12,949 nt of DNA from Clostridiales bacterium (GTDB taxonomy: Bacteria > Bacillota > Clostridia > Oscillospirales > CAG-272), in NCBI GenBank assembly GCA_003522145.1, contig DPGD01000056.1:25421-38369 (forward strand), written 5' to 3'. Below are positions 5,210 through 12,148 of this stretch, piece after piece. A program made the position numbers and the translations under genes. How positions within the stretch are numbered: position 1 is the first letter of the stretch; each line of letters opens with the position of its first letter. The notes below the pieces were generated by a model, which was not told the DNA's origin, did no database searches, and worked only from the letters and a program-made list of their open reading frames with translations.

Positions 5210-6390
5210 GAAAAAAGAGTATTTGGTCCGGCATTCTGGCGTTGTGGTTGCTGGCGCTCGCTTCCTGCACCGGCACAGATCCGGGAACAACCGTCAAAAA
5301 GCCGTCAGCCCCCTTGACATCAGAGGGAGATTCCTCCTTTTCGGAAGAGAAAAATTCAACGGGAGAAGCTTCCCTTTCCCCCCTTCCGCCTTCCGTAGAT
5401 GTAACCGATTTTCCGTCTTTGTCGGGTTCTCAACCTGCGTCGGAGGATACGGTTTCCCCCACATCTGCGCCTACGCCCACCCCTACGCCGACTTCCGATC
5501 CGACTCCGAAGGTTCCCCTTTCCGAGGAGGAATTGCGTGGGCAGGTTTCTTCCCTCAAACATTACGAAGAGAGCTATCTTCCCGACCGTACCGTGGAGGA
5601 AGTGGGTATCCATGTGGAGGAATCGGTGGCAATTCTGCTGCGCAGGGTTTGTTTTTCGTCGGGGAGTGACGCCGTAAGGGCGTATGTTGCCGATGTATAT
5701 GTGAAGGAAGTGTCTCAGATTTTCGGTGAGGTTCTTACCGACCGGGTCGGAAATCTGGTAGACGGTACTCCGGAGCAGGCCTATGCCAATACCAACGCTC
5801 TGCTTTTGCTGAACAGCGATTATCTTCGGGCGAGAAGCTGGGGACTGTATGTCCGGAACGGCAATCTGTTCAGAAACAAGGAGATCACCGGGATCGATAT
5901 TTGTGCCATTGACAAGACCGGAAAAATGAGAGTATACAACGGGGACACCGTGGATAAGGAAGCACTGCTGGCGGACGAGAATCTGTGGCATATTTTTTCC
6001 TTCGGCCCCTCGCTTCTGAATGAGGACGGCAGCGCCCGGGACAAGGACGGTCAGTTTCATATCACCGACCGGTACAGCCGGTGGAACCAGTACGATTCTT
6101 CGGTGGGCTTTCCGGTTACCAATCCCCGCACCGCAATCGGTCAGGCAGAGGACGGACACTATATTCTGGTGGCGGTGGACGGCAGAAAGAAAAACAGCTC
6201 CAGAGGCATGACCTTTCCGGAACTGTCTCATTTGCTCTATGAGGAAGGGGCAGAGGTTGCGTACAATCTGGACGGCGGAGGATCGGTTCTGATGTATTTC
6301 CAAGGGGAGAAGGTAAACAATACCGGCGGAAATATCCGCACACCGGGAGATTACATCTGCATTCTGCCCTCCGGGAAGAATGAATTTTGA
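5206..6390 (+). CDS. NAGPA-family phosphodiester glycosidase-like lipoprotein, copy 2
   Basis: A 394-residue paralogue of the preceding gene. The N-terminus has a short signal with lipobox LASC (Cys21), then a linker of about 85 residues rich in Ser, Pro and Thr, ending in a PTPTPT run at about 90-101. The linker is much longer than in copy 1 and may carry the catalytic part further from the membrane. The NAGPA domain is complete: NPRTAIG at 306-312, VDGRKKNSSRGMTFPELSHL from 324, NLDGGGS at 354-360. The GTG at 5206 is the start, with AGGAG at 5191-5195 upstream and a 4-base GTGA overlap with copy 1, so translation is coupled. Linker divergence with domain conservation suggests two enzymes with similar chemistry but different reach or partners. 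That both remain active is inferred from the intact motifs. Confidence 0.88.
   Translation: MRKKSIWSGILALWLLALASCTGTDPGTTVKKPSAPLTSEGDSSFSEEKNSTGEASLSPLPPSVDVTDFPSLSGSQPASEDTVSPTSAPTPTPTPTSDPTPKVPLSEEELRGQVSSLKHYEESYLPDRTVEEVGIHVEESVAILLRRVCFSSGSDAVRAYVADVYVKEVSQIFGEVLTDRVGNLVDGTPEQAYANTNALLLLNSDYLRARSWGLYVRNGNLFRNKEITGIDICAIDKTGKMRVYNGDTVDKEALLADENLWHIFSFGPSLLNEDGSARDKDGQFHITDRYSRWNQYDSSVGFPVTNPRTAIGQAEDGHYILVAVDGRKKNSSRGMTFPELSHLLYEEGAEVAYNLDGGGSVLMYFQGEKVNNTGGNIRTPGDYICILPSGKNEF
5989..6116 (+). repeat. Near-identical DNA patch, copy B (within lipoprotein 2)
   Basis: The partner of 4802-4929, with five mismatches in 128 bases; they fall at the His codon before the long identical run, at the two codons after GSAR, at the Ser/Gly codon and at an Arg third base. 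The boundary at 6116-6117 is sharp: the next codons differ. Confidence 0.85.
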
Positions 6391-6409
6391 ACTGTAAGAA
6401 GGTGGAAGC

Positions 6410-6958
6410 GTGCATATTTTCGGACATCTCAGAACGGTCACCCGCCACCGGAATCTGGTTCTGAAGCACTGTTTTCGCTGTGGGATTCCCCTTCAGGGGC
6501 TGAAGCATGACCTGTCGAAATACAGTCCCACCGAGTTTTGGGCCGGATGCAAATACTATACCGGCACCCGCTCTCCCAACGAAGCCGAGCGTGCGGACAA
6601 GGGCTTTTCGGCCGCATGGATCCACCATAAGGGCCGGAATAAGCACCATTTTGAATACTGGAGCGACATTTCAAAAGAAACGAAACGCTATGTTTTTATC
6701 AAAATGCCCTACAGGTACTTAGCGGAGATGGTCTGTGACCGGATTGCCGCCAGCAAGACCTACAAGGGCAAGGACTATACAGACGACTGCGCCCTGCAGT
6801 ATTTTCTTGACGGACAGGGCAGAAGCCAGATGCATCCCGACACGGCGAGGGAATTGGAAAAACTGTTGACCATGCTGAAGGAAAAGGGAGAAAAGGCTGC
6901 TTTCTCTTATATAAAGAGTCAGGTGAAAGAGAAAAAGAAGCGTCCGTTTGATTATTGA
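6410..6958 (+). CDS. DUF5662 family protein
   Basis: A 182-residue soluble protein of a conserved Firmicute family of unknown function (DUF5662 by recognition of its core). Conserved blocks are GHLRTVTRHRNLV near the start, GIPLQGLKHDLSKYSPTEFW at 25-44, TRSP, WIHHKGRNKHHFEYW at 70-84, and MPYRYLAEMVCDRIAA at 99-114. The order of His20, His33-Asp34, the His-rich block and Asp110 resembles the metal ligands of HD-domain phosphohydrolases; this is a pattern seen by eye, not an established assignment. The start is GTG at 6410, with AAGGTGG at 6398-6404 5 bases upstream. The C-terminus is basic (EKKKRPF). It follows the second lipoprotein by 19 bases and precedes the transporter by 13, so it is in the operon. 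Its job there is unknown. Confidence 0.82.
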   Translation: MHIFGHLRTVTRHRNLVLKHCFRCGIPLQGLKHDLSKYSPTEFWAGCKYYTGTRSPNEAERADKGFSAAWIHHKGRNKHHFEYWSDISKETKRYVFIKMPYRYLAEMVCDRIAASKTYKGKDYTDDCALQYFLDGQGRSQMHPDTARELEKLLTMLKEKGEKAAFSYIKSQVKEKKKRPFDY

Positions 6959-6971
6959 GGAGAGCAGAAAA

Positions 6972-8312
6972 ATGAATTTTTCAGGGGAAGGTCCGGCGGA
7001 TGCCGGAAGGAAAAAAAGAGATTTCAATCCGGATGAGGTGGTATCCATTGCCCTGGACATCTGCGAGCTGATGCTGGAAAACGGGGCGGAGGTCCACCGG
7101 ATTGAGGATACAGCGGAGAGAATCTGTCTGGCTTATGGTGCCGAAAAGGTAGAAATTTTTGCCATAACCTCGCTGATTGCCGCGACGATCACGATGAAGG
7201 ACGGCAGAGACTGGACCCAGACCAGGCGTGTATACGGAAGCGCAAACAATATGTACATCGTGGAAAAGCTGAATGCTCTGTCCAGAACTATATGCAGGGA
7301 CACACCGGAGCCGGAACGGGTCAAAGCGGAGATCGAAGATATCCGTAAACGGCGTGCGATGCCCCTCCCGTTGAAGTATCTGGGGGGACTGATGGGGGCA
7401 TTCGGCTTTGCCATGTTTTTCGGCGGTACGGTTTTTGACGGAATCATGGCGGTGGTGGTGGGACTGGTGGTTTGTCTTATGGATTTTAACCGTCCCAAAT
7501 ATCTCAATCAGATTGCCTGCACGGCGTTGATTTCGGCATTTGCCGGCGTTTTGATCACTCTGATTTCCCGCTTTTGCGGAGGATGGTTTCCCATCAACAC
7601 GGCGGTGGTCAGCATTGCGGTGATCATGCTGTTGATCCCCGGATTGGCTCTGGGCAATGCGGTGAGAGACCTGCTTTGCGGAGAGCTTGTTTCGGGCTTG
7701 GTCAAAATGCTGCAGTGTATCCTTGTTGCGGCTGCGATTGCGGCAGGCTTCACCAGTGTGCTGATTTTTACCGGGGGAAGCACGGTGCCGGCTCCGGACG
7801 CTCCGGGACCGGCCCAAACAGCGCTGTATACAGGGCTGTTCACCTTTGGGTTTTCCATGCTTTTCAGCGTGTCGTTCAAAAGGCTGTTCTACACCTCTTT
7901 GGGCGGTATGCTTTGTATCTCCAGTTATCTTGCGGCCATTGAATTCTTAAGCGGAACCGAATTTCCGATCGTATTTACGGCCAGCGCTGTGGCAGGGCTT
8001 TTCACCACGCTGTATGCCGAATGGATGGCCCGTGTTTGCAAAACGCCCACAACGGTCTTTCTGATTACGGGGCTGATTCCCTTGGTACCGGGAGGGTCTT
8101 TATACTACACCATGGCCTATCTGGTGGAAGAGAACAGCCAGCTTGCCATGGAGAATGGGATGAAGACCATTTATACCTGTCTTGGATTGTCTGTGGGCAT
8201 TGTGCTGATTTCGGTGATCTCCCAGATTTTCATAAACGGCGGGATGCATGCAAAGCAGAGAATCAAAAGGGTACAGGAGAACAGGCAAAAAAGAAAAGGC
8301 TCCTCGGTCTGA
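6972..8312 (+). CDS. Fused ThrE-type threonine/serine exporter family membrane protein
   Basis: A 446-residue membrane protein combining both halves of the ThrE family. The cytoplasmic N-terminal part (about 20-130) has the family signature LENGAEVHRIEDTAERI at 35-51 and AITSLIAATI. About ten hydrophobic segments follow from 133 to 422. LIPGLALGNAVRDLLCGEL at 221-239 closes the first membrane half; PTTVFLITGLIPLVPGGSLY at 359-378 in the second half repeats the LIPG/VPG motif, as expected for the two homologous domains. Many Firmicutes and enterobacteria split these into two genes (YjjP and YjjB in E. coli), while ThrE of Corynebacterium is fused. Known members export threonine and serine or succinate, so the substrate is uncertain. 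ATG at 6972 is chosen, with GAGGAG at 6957-6962 in front; a TTG at 6948 would overlap the DUF5662 stop but lacks a ribosome site. The C-terminus is strongly basic. Confidence 0.87.
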   Translation: MNFSGEGPADAGRKKRDFNPDEVVSIALDICELMLENGAEVHRIEDTAERICLAYGAEKVEIFAITSLIAATITMKDGRDWTQTRRVYGSANNMYIVEKLNALSRTICRDTPEPERVKAEIEDIRKRRAMPLPLKYLGGLMGAFGFAMFFGGTVFDGIMAVVVGLVVCLMDFNRPKYLNQIACTALISAFAGVLITLISRFCGGWFPINTAVVSIAVIMLLIPGLALGNAVRDLLCGELVSGLVKMLQCILVAAAIAAGFTSVLIFTGGSTVPAPDAPGPAQTALYTGLFTFGFSMLFSVSFKRLFYTSLGGMLCISSYLAAIEFLSGTEFPIVFTASAVAGLFTTLYAEWMARVCKTPTTVFLITGLIPLVPGGSLYYTMAYLVEENSQLAMENGMKTIYTCLGLSVGIVLISVISQIFINGGMHAKQRIKRVQENRQKRKGSSV

Positions 8313-8432
8313 AAATGCTTTGGCCGGGCGATTTCAAGGAATAGAAAGGGCAGGACGAAGAAGAGGCAGAGGGGCAAAGCCGGCCTGATTTCAGGAGAAA
8401 GGAAGCCTTTGCTTGGCGGAGGCAAAACAACG

Positions 8433-9218
8433 ATGAAGGCAAATTATCATACTCATACTTATCGGTGTCATCATGCGGTGGGCACCGAGCGAGAATATGT
8501 GGAAGCGGCGATCAGGGCAGGATTGCAGATATTGGGCTTTTCCGATCATTCCCCCTATGTTTTTAAGGATGGGCACTATTCCTCCTTCCGGATGCGTCCG
8601 GAGGAATTGCCGGAATATGTGCTGACGCTTTCCGGACTTCGGGAGGAATATAAAGAGCAGATTCAGATTCATATCGGTCTGGAGGCGGAATATTACCGGG
8701 AGAATTGGTCGGACTATCTGAACCTCCTGAAAGGCTCGGGGGTGGAATATCTGATTCTGGGCCAGCATTATGCCGACGGCGAATACCCGGGGGCAGAATA
8801 CAGCGGAAAACCCAGCGACGATGAAAAAAGACTGCGTGCCTATGTGGACAGCGTGCTCGAAGGGGTAAATACCGGACTGTTTTCCTATGTGGCGCATCCG
8901 GATATTCTGAATTTTACCGGCGAGGAGGCCGTGTACGACTCTGAAATGCATCGCCTGGTCGACGGTGTTTTCAGGGCAGGAGTGCCCTTTGAAATCAATC
9001 TGCTGGGCCTGCGGGAGAGACGCAGTTACCCCTGTGAACGGTTCTGGAAGATCCTGGAGCCCTATCGGTGTCCGGTGATTTTAGGGGCAGATGTGCACGA
9101 TCCTCAGTGGATGTATCCTGCCGAAACCATAGAAGAAGCCAAGAAAATGGCAGAGGCGCACCATTTGGGTGTGACCGAGCAATTGGACATCACCAGACTG
9201 AAAAAACACGGAATCTGA
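8433..9218 (+). CDS. PHP-domain phosphatase, HisK-like histidinol-phosphatase
   Basis: A 261-residue protein covering the whole PHP fold of HisK-type histidinol phosphatases (usual length about 260-280). The predicted trinuclear metal ligands are all present: His6 and His8 in NYHTHT, Asp38-His39 in GFSDHSP, Glu84 in GLEAEYY, His112 in LGQHY, His155 in VAHPD, and Asp220/His222 in GADVHDP. HisK removes phosphate from histidinol phosphate in histidine synthesis; the fold also occurs in other phosphoesterases, so the substrate is likely but unproven. Start ATG 8433 is favoured by GGAGG at 8418-8422; an in-frame TTG at 8409 would add eight poorly supported residues. A 120-base gap without gene, terminator or clear promoter separates it from the transporter. 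It stands 19 bases before a HisRS-family gene, which supports a histidine link. No other his biosynthetic gene is in the window. Confidence 0.86.
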   Translation: MKANYHTHTYRCHHAVGTEREYVEAAIRAGLQILGFSDHSPYVFKDGHYSSFRMRPEELPEYVLTLSGLREEYKEQIQIHIGLEAEYYRENWSDYLNLLKGSGVEYLILGQHYADGEYPGAEYSGKPSDDEKRLRAYVDSVLEGVNTGLFSYVAHPDILNFTGEEAVYDSEMHRLVDGVFRAGVPFEINLLGLRERRSYPCERFWKILEPYRCPVILGADVHDPQWMYPAETIEEAKKMAEAHHLGVTEQLDITRLKKHGI

Positions 9219-9237
9219 GAAATGAAGGAGTAAACGC

Positions 9238-10488
9238 ATGAAGATCAATCCTGTAAAGGGCACCAATGATTATTTGCCAGCCGATACCGCCTTGCGGGAC
9301 GGCCTGCAGGGAACAATTTTAGAGGTCTATCGGGCGGCGGGGTACAATCGGATCACCACGCCGATTCTGGAAGACATTGAAAATCTGGACAAAAGCGAGG
9401 GCGGAGAGAACCTGAATCTGATTTTCAAGGTCCTGAAGAGGGGCGAAAAGCTGGAAGCCGCCTTGGCGGAGGGCGACAGTCAGGCTCTTTCGGATATGGG
9501 GTTGCGCTATGACCTGACCCTGCCCCTTTGCCGGTATTATGCGGCGAACAGGGCCCTTCTGCCCACGCCCTTCAAGTGCATTCAGACCGACCGAGTCTAC
9601 CGGGCGGAAAGGCCCCAGAAGGGTCGGTTGCGGGAGTTTGTGCAGTGCGACATCGACATTCTGGGGGACGAGCGCAAGGAGTGTGAGATCGAACTGATTG
9701 CCACCACCGCCAAGGCCCTTCTGAAATTGGGCTTTGAGCAGTTTACCGTGAAGGTGAACGACCGCAGAATTCTGAGAGCGGTGCTTGCCAAGTGTGGCTT
9801 TGCGGAAGAGAGCTTTGACAGCGTCTGCATCAGCCTGGATAAGCTGGATAAGATCGGAGCAGAGGGTGTAAAAGAGGAGCTTGTAGCAAAGGGATGTACG
9901 GGTGAGGCCATTGAACGGTTGCTTGTGCTGTTTGAAAGCCCGCTGACCGTAGAATCGGTGTCGGAATTTGTGCCGGAGTGTACAGCGGCGGAGCGGTTGC
10001 AGGCCATTCTGGAGGATTCCCGAAGGCTGGCAAGGGCGCGGTATCAGGTGGTCTTTGACCTGACCCTGATCCGGGGACAGGGGTACTATACCGGAACGGT
10101 CTTTGAGGTATCGGTGGCAGGATATCCCGGTGCGGTGGCAGGCGGCGGACGGTACGACAATCTGGTGGGAAAATTCATTTCGGAGAGTGTGCCGGCAGTG
10201 GGCTTTTCCATCGGGTTTGAGCGGATCTTCAGCATTCTGAAGGAGAAGGGATGCGCCCCCATGGGTGCCCGGAAGAGGCTGGGAGTGATCTACGAGGGAG
10301 TGTTTGCAGAGGCCTATGAATTTGCCGAAACTCTGCGCAAGGATTATGACTGCACACTTTTCGAGCGGCCCAAAAAATTCGGTAAGCTGTTGAACAATCT
10401 GGAGAAGAACGGATTTGACGGATATGTTTCGGCAGCCGAACCGGAAAAGCGCATCTTTTTTGCCGACGGCAAAGAAAAACAGAACTGA
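9238..10488 (+). CDS. Histidyl-tRNA synthetase family protein with reduced C-terminal domain
   Basis: A 416-residue class II synthetase-type protein. It opens with the HisRS signature KGTNDYLP; LRYDLTLPLCRYYA lies at 89-102. Motif 2 is RAERPQKGRLREFVQCDIDI (122-141), closer to the Bacteroidetes/eukaryote-like style (REFYQCD) than to the E. coli style. The histidine-specific loop reads LIRGQGYYTGTVFEV (277-291), with Arg279 and both Tyr retained but the usual GLDYY changed to GQGYY. GGGRYDNLV and motif 3 AVGFSIGFERI (320-330) are intact. After 345 only about 70 residues remain, shorter than the usual anticodon-binding domain of about 90, and its YAD..G and GE.E motifs are not evident. It may be a working HisRS, a second specialised copy, or a HisZ-like regulatory subunit of ATP phosphoribosyltransferase. 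AAGGAG sits 7 bases before ATG 9238. No T-box leader precedes it. Confidence 0.85.
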   Translation: MKINPVKGTNDYLPADTALRDGLQGTILEVYRAAGYNRITTPILEDIENLDKSEGGENLNLIFKVLKRGEKLEAALAEGDSQALSDMGLRYDLTLPLCRYYAANRALLPTPFKCIQTDRVYRAERPQKGRLREFVQCDIDILGDERKECEIELIATTAKALLKLGFEQFTVKVNDRRILRAVLAKCGFAEESFDSVCISLDKLDKIGAEGVKEELVAKGCTGEAIERLLVLFESPLTVESVSEFVPECTAAERLQAILEDSRRLARARYQVVFDLTLIRGQGYYTGTVFEVSVAGYPGAVAGGGRYDNLVGKFISESVPAVGFSIGFERIFSILKEKGCAPMGARKRLGVIYEGVFAEAYEFAETLRKDYDCTLFERPKKFGKLLNNLEKNGFDGYVSAAEPEKRIFFADGKEKQN

Positions 10489-10521
10489 AACCGATCTTGA
10501 AGAGGAAAGGAGAACCGGCCC

Positions 10522-10953
10522 ATGGCGAACTACGGAAGAATGGACATTATGAGCATGAGCGATGAGGAAATCGAGCGGATTCTGAACGAGGAAGAAAAGA
10601 CCTTGGAGGACTATGAAATTTCTCTGCTTTTTGAGGAACTGCGCAACCGCAGGGAGCGGGCCTTTTCCCCGGAGGAGCTGCCGGATGAAGAGGACCTGAT
10701 CGCTTTGGAGGAGTCTGAAGAGGAAGGCGAGGACGAAGAAGGGACCGAAGGGGACGAGAAGGCCGAAGAGGACGAGGAGGACGAAGCTCTTGACGGGAAC
10801 GAAGAGGAAAAGGAAGAAGAGAACGGAAGAGGTTCTTCTCTCAAACAGTCCCAATCCCCGGACTCTGAAAAAAAGAGCTCTTTCTGGCCGGCCGTGCTGA
10901 TCGGCGGGCTGTGTATTTTGGCAATTATAGTGCTTTTTTGGTTCCTTACCTGA
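10522..10953 (+). CDS. Highly acidic protein with C-terminal membrane anchor
   Basis: A 143-residue protein of no family I recognise. Residues 12-50 look helical and charged (MSDEEIERILNEEEKTLEDY, then ELRNRRERAF). Residues about 51-105 are dominated by Glu and Asp with few hydrophobics, probably disordered. A Ser/Lys stretch leads to one membrane segment at about 121-142 (FWPAVLIGGLCILAIIVLFW), ending only two residues later. There is no N-terminal signal, so the acidic part should face the cytoplasm as in tail-anchored proteins. AAAGGAG at 10506-10512 supports the ATG. It is the last gene before the operon terminator and starts 33 bases after the HisRS-family gene. The acidic region might bind basic proteins, metal or polyamines; that is speculation. 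Codon use matches its neighbours. Confidence 0.75.
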   Translation: MANYGRMDIMSMSDEEIERILNEEEKTLEDYEISLLFEELRNRRERAFSPEELPDEEDLIALEESEEEGEDEEGTEGDEKAEEDEEDEALDGNEEEKEEENGRGSSLKQSQSPDSEKKSSFWPAVLIGGLCILAIIVLFWFLT

Positions 10954-11001
10954 GGGCACTTCCAGTGGGATATCCAGAGCAAAGCCAACCAAGATCGCTT
11001 T

Positions 11002-11037
11002 AAAAGGCCGGTCGGTATTCCGACCGGCCTTTTGTAT
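11002..11037 (+). terminator. Intrinsic terminator of the seven-gene operon
   Basis: A perfect 14-bp stem, AAAAGGCCGGTCGG (11002-11015) with CCGACCGGCCTTTT (11020-11033), has a TATT loop. The T run is partly inside the stem and continues as GTATT. The reverse strand has the same stem followed by TTTTAAAG, so it can act in both directions. It abuts the next promoter's -35 box. Confidence 0.92.
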
Positions 11038-11065
11038 TGACAAACGGAAGAAAAGTCGGTATAAT
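11037..11065 (+). promoter_or_regulatory. Perfect consensus promoter for the DUF2344 gene
   Basis: TTGACA (11037-11042) and TATAAT (11060-11065) are separated by exactly 17 bases, a full match to the sigma-A consensus. Transcription should start near 11072, giving a leader of about 25 bases with GGAGG at 11087-11091. It starts where the upstream terminator ends, so the downstream gene is insulated and separately, probably strongly, expressed. Confidence 0.92.
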
Positions 11066-11096
11066 ACACAAGGAAAACAAAATCTTGGAGGAAGAA

Positions 11097-11738
11097 ATGA
11101 TCTCCGGAAAGACAAGACTGAAATTTTATAAAATCGGAAAACTGAAATTCATCTCTCACTTAGATCTGCAACGCACGATGAAGGGGGCGTTGGGCAGGGC
11201 CAATGTTCCGCTGAAGTATTCGGAAGGCTTCAATCCGCACCCCAAAATGGTGTTTTCATTGCCTCTGCCGGTGGGGGCCGAAAGCCGATGCGAGTATTTA
11301 GACATTATTCTGAATGAGCCCTGCGACGAAAGGGAGCTTCAGGAACGGATCAATACCCAATTGACCCGGGAGCTGCAGATTACAGCCGTATATCCCCAGG
11401 ATATGCCGTTCCAGTCCATCACCGTTGCTGAATATGAATTCCGTTTTTACGATATGACCGGAAAGGAATTGGAGGGGCTGTTGGAGGGGGCTTTACCCAT
11501 TGAGAAGAAGTCCAAGAAAGGTTTCATTGAAGTGGATCTGCGCCCGAAAATTGCCGGATATGCCATAAAAAATGCCGAAGAAGGGGTGTTGCTGCACGCC
11601 CTGCTGGGAGCAGACAGCGGAGATTTTGTCAATCCGGAGCTGTTGGTGCGGGCTTTGGAAAGGGCTTTGGGCAGACCTGTTGAGGACTACAGCATCCTGC
11701 GGCTGGAGCTGTACAGCGGGGAAAGAGTCTTTCATTAA
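11097..11738 (+). CDS. DUF2344 family (radical-SAM-associated) protein, stand-alone
   Basis: A 213-residue protein of the DUF2344 (TIGR03936-type) family, recognised by RLKFYKIGKLKFISHLDLQR (7-26), the KYSEGFNPHPKMVFSLPLPVG block (40-60) and an acidic C-terminal half ending in LRLELY. In many Firmicutes this domain is the partner, or the C-terminal part, of a radical SAM protein encoded beside it and near ribonuclease G/E or ribosomal protein genes; its biochemical role is not settled. Here no radical SAM gene is adjacent on either side. The ATG at 11097 is set by GGAGG at 11087-11091; an upstream TTG frame start at 11037 lies in the -35 box and cannot be real. The gene ends in TAA at 11736-11738, and the convergent DUF4363 gene uses the complement of 11735-11737, so the two overlap by 4 bases. 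Confidence 0.88.
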   Translation: MISGKTRLKFYKIGKLKFISHLDLQRTMKGALGRANVPLKYSEGFNPHPKMVFSLPLPVGAESRCEYLDIILNEPCDERELQERINTQLTRELQITAVYPQDMPFQSITVAEYEFRFYDMTGKELEGLLEGALPIEKKSKKGFIEVDLRPKIAGYAIKNAEEGVLLHALLGADSGDFVNPELLVRALERALGRPVEDYSILRLELYSGERVFH

Positions 11739-12148
11739 AGGAACAGTTCCAAAGTCAGGGTTTCCAGATGTTCGATGGTGGCAAGAGCGCATTTGTAGGT
11801 TTCCAAGGCCATTTGGTAGTCTGCACGCTCGGCAGAGCAGGAAGAAGCACGAAGTGCGGATGCGGCGGTGGAAAGAGTGTTCAGATAGTTATAATTGATG
11901 AAAAGGGCCAACTTCTCTTCGGCTCTTTTTGTTTTGCTTTCAATGTTCTTCAGTTGTTCTTCTAAGAGAGCGGTCCGTTCGGGATCTTTCCGGATCCGAT
12001 CGAATTCCTCCGCGGAGGGCAAAGTATCGGTGCATTTTTTCAATTCGGCTACCTGGTGCTGTGCGCAGTGGGAAAGGCAGAAGCATCCGCAAAGTAAAGA
12101 AAGGATCAGAAAGAGCGACAGAAATAAAGGAATATACAGCTTTTTCAT
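11735..12148 (-). CDS. DUF4363 family protein with N-terminal membrane segment
   Basis: A 137-residue protein. Residues 4-28 are strongly hydrophobic with several Cys (LLCGCFCLSHC), a signal anchor or possible lipoprotein-like signal without a clean lipobox. The remainder is alpha-helical and charged (about 32-137), with ERTALLEEQLKNIESKTKRAEEK in the middle, of DUF4363 type, a family of unknown function. Members often follow a YetF-type gene in Clostridia, as here. The ATG at 12146-12148 overlaps the YetF stop in an ATGA junction, and AAGGAGG lies about 10 bases upstream inside that gene; this pins the start against an ATG 33 bases earlier. No terminator follows: the stop overlaps the stop of the convergent DUF2344 gene. 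Confidence 0.8.
   Translation of the reverse strand: MKKLYIPLFLSLFLILSLLCGCFCLSHCAQHQVAELKKCTDTLPSAEEFDRIRKDPERTALLEEQLKNIESKTKRAEEKLALFINYNYLNTLSTAASALRASSCSAERADYQMALETYKCALATIEHLETLTLELFL

Noticed and set aside
5356..6441. A 361-codon minus-strand frame opposite the second lipoprotein gene
   Set aside because: It mirrors a similar frame opposite the first copy, as expected from the duplication, and its product has no recognisable features; antisense shadow.
9219..9237. T-box leader expected before a histidyl-tRNA synthetase gene in Firmicutes
   Set aside because: Only 19 bases separate it from the upstream gene and no T-box core or antiterminator is present there or in the 4064-4171 leader.
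10720..10830. Purine-rich GAGGA/GAAGA stretch as a tandem repeat
   Set aside because: It is explained by the Glu/Asp-rich coding sequence and has no fixed unit.
9319..11115. A 598-codon open frame on the minus strand opposite the HisRS-family gene
   Set aside because: It spans two well-supported plus-strand genes and a terminator, has no ribosome site or recognisable domains, and reflects the codon bias of the genes opposite.
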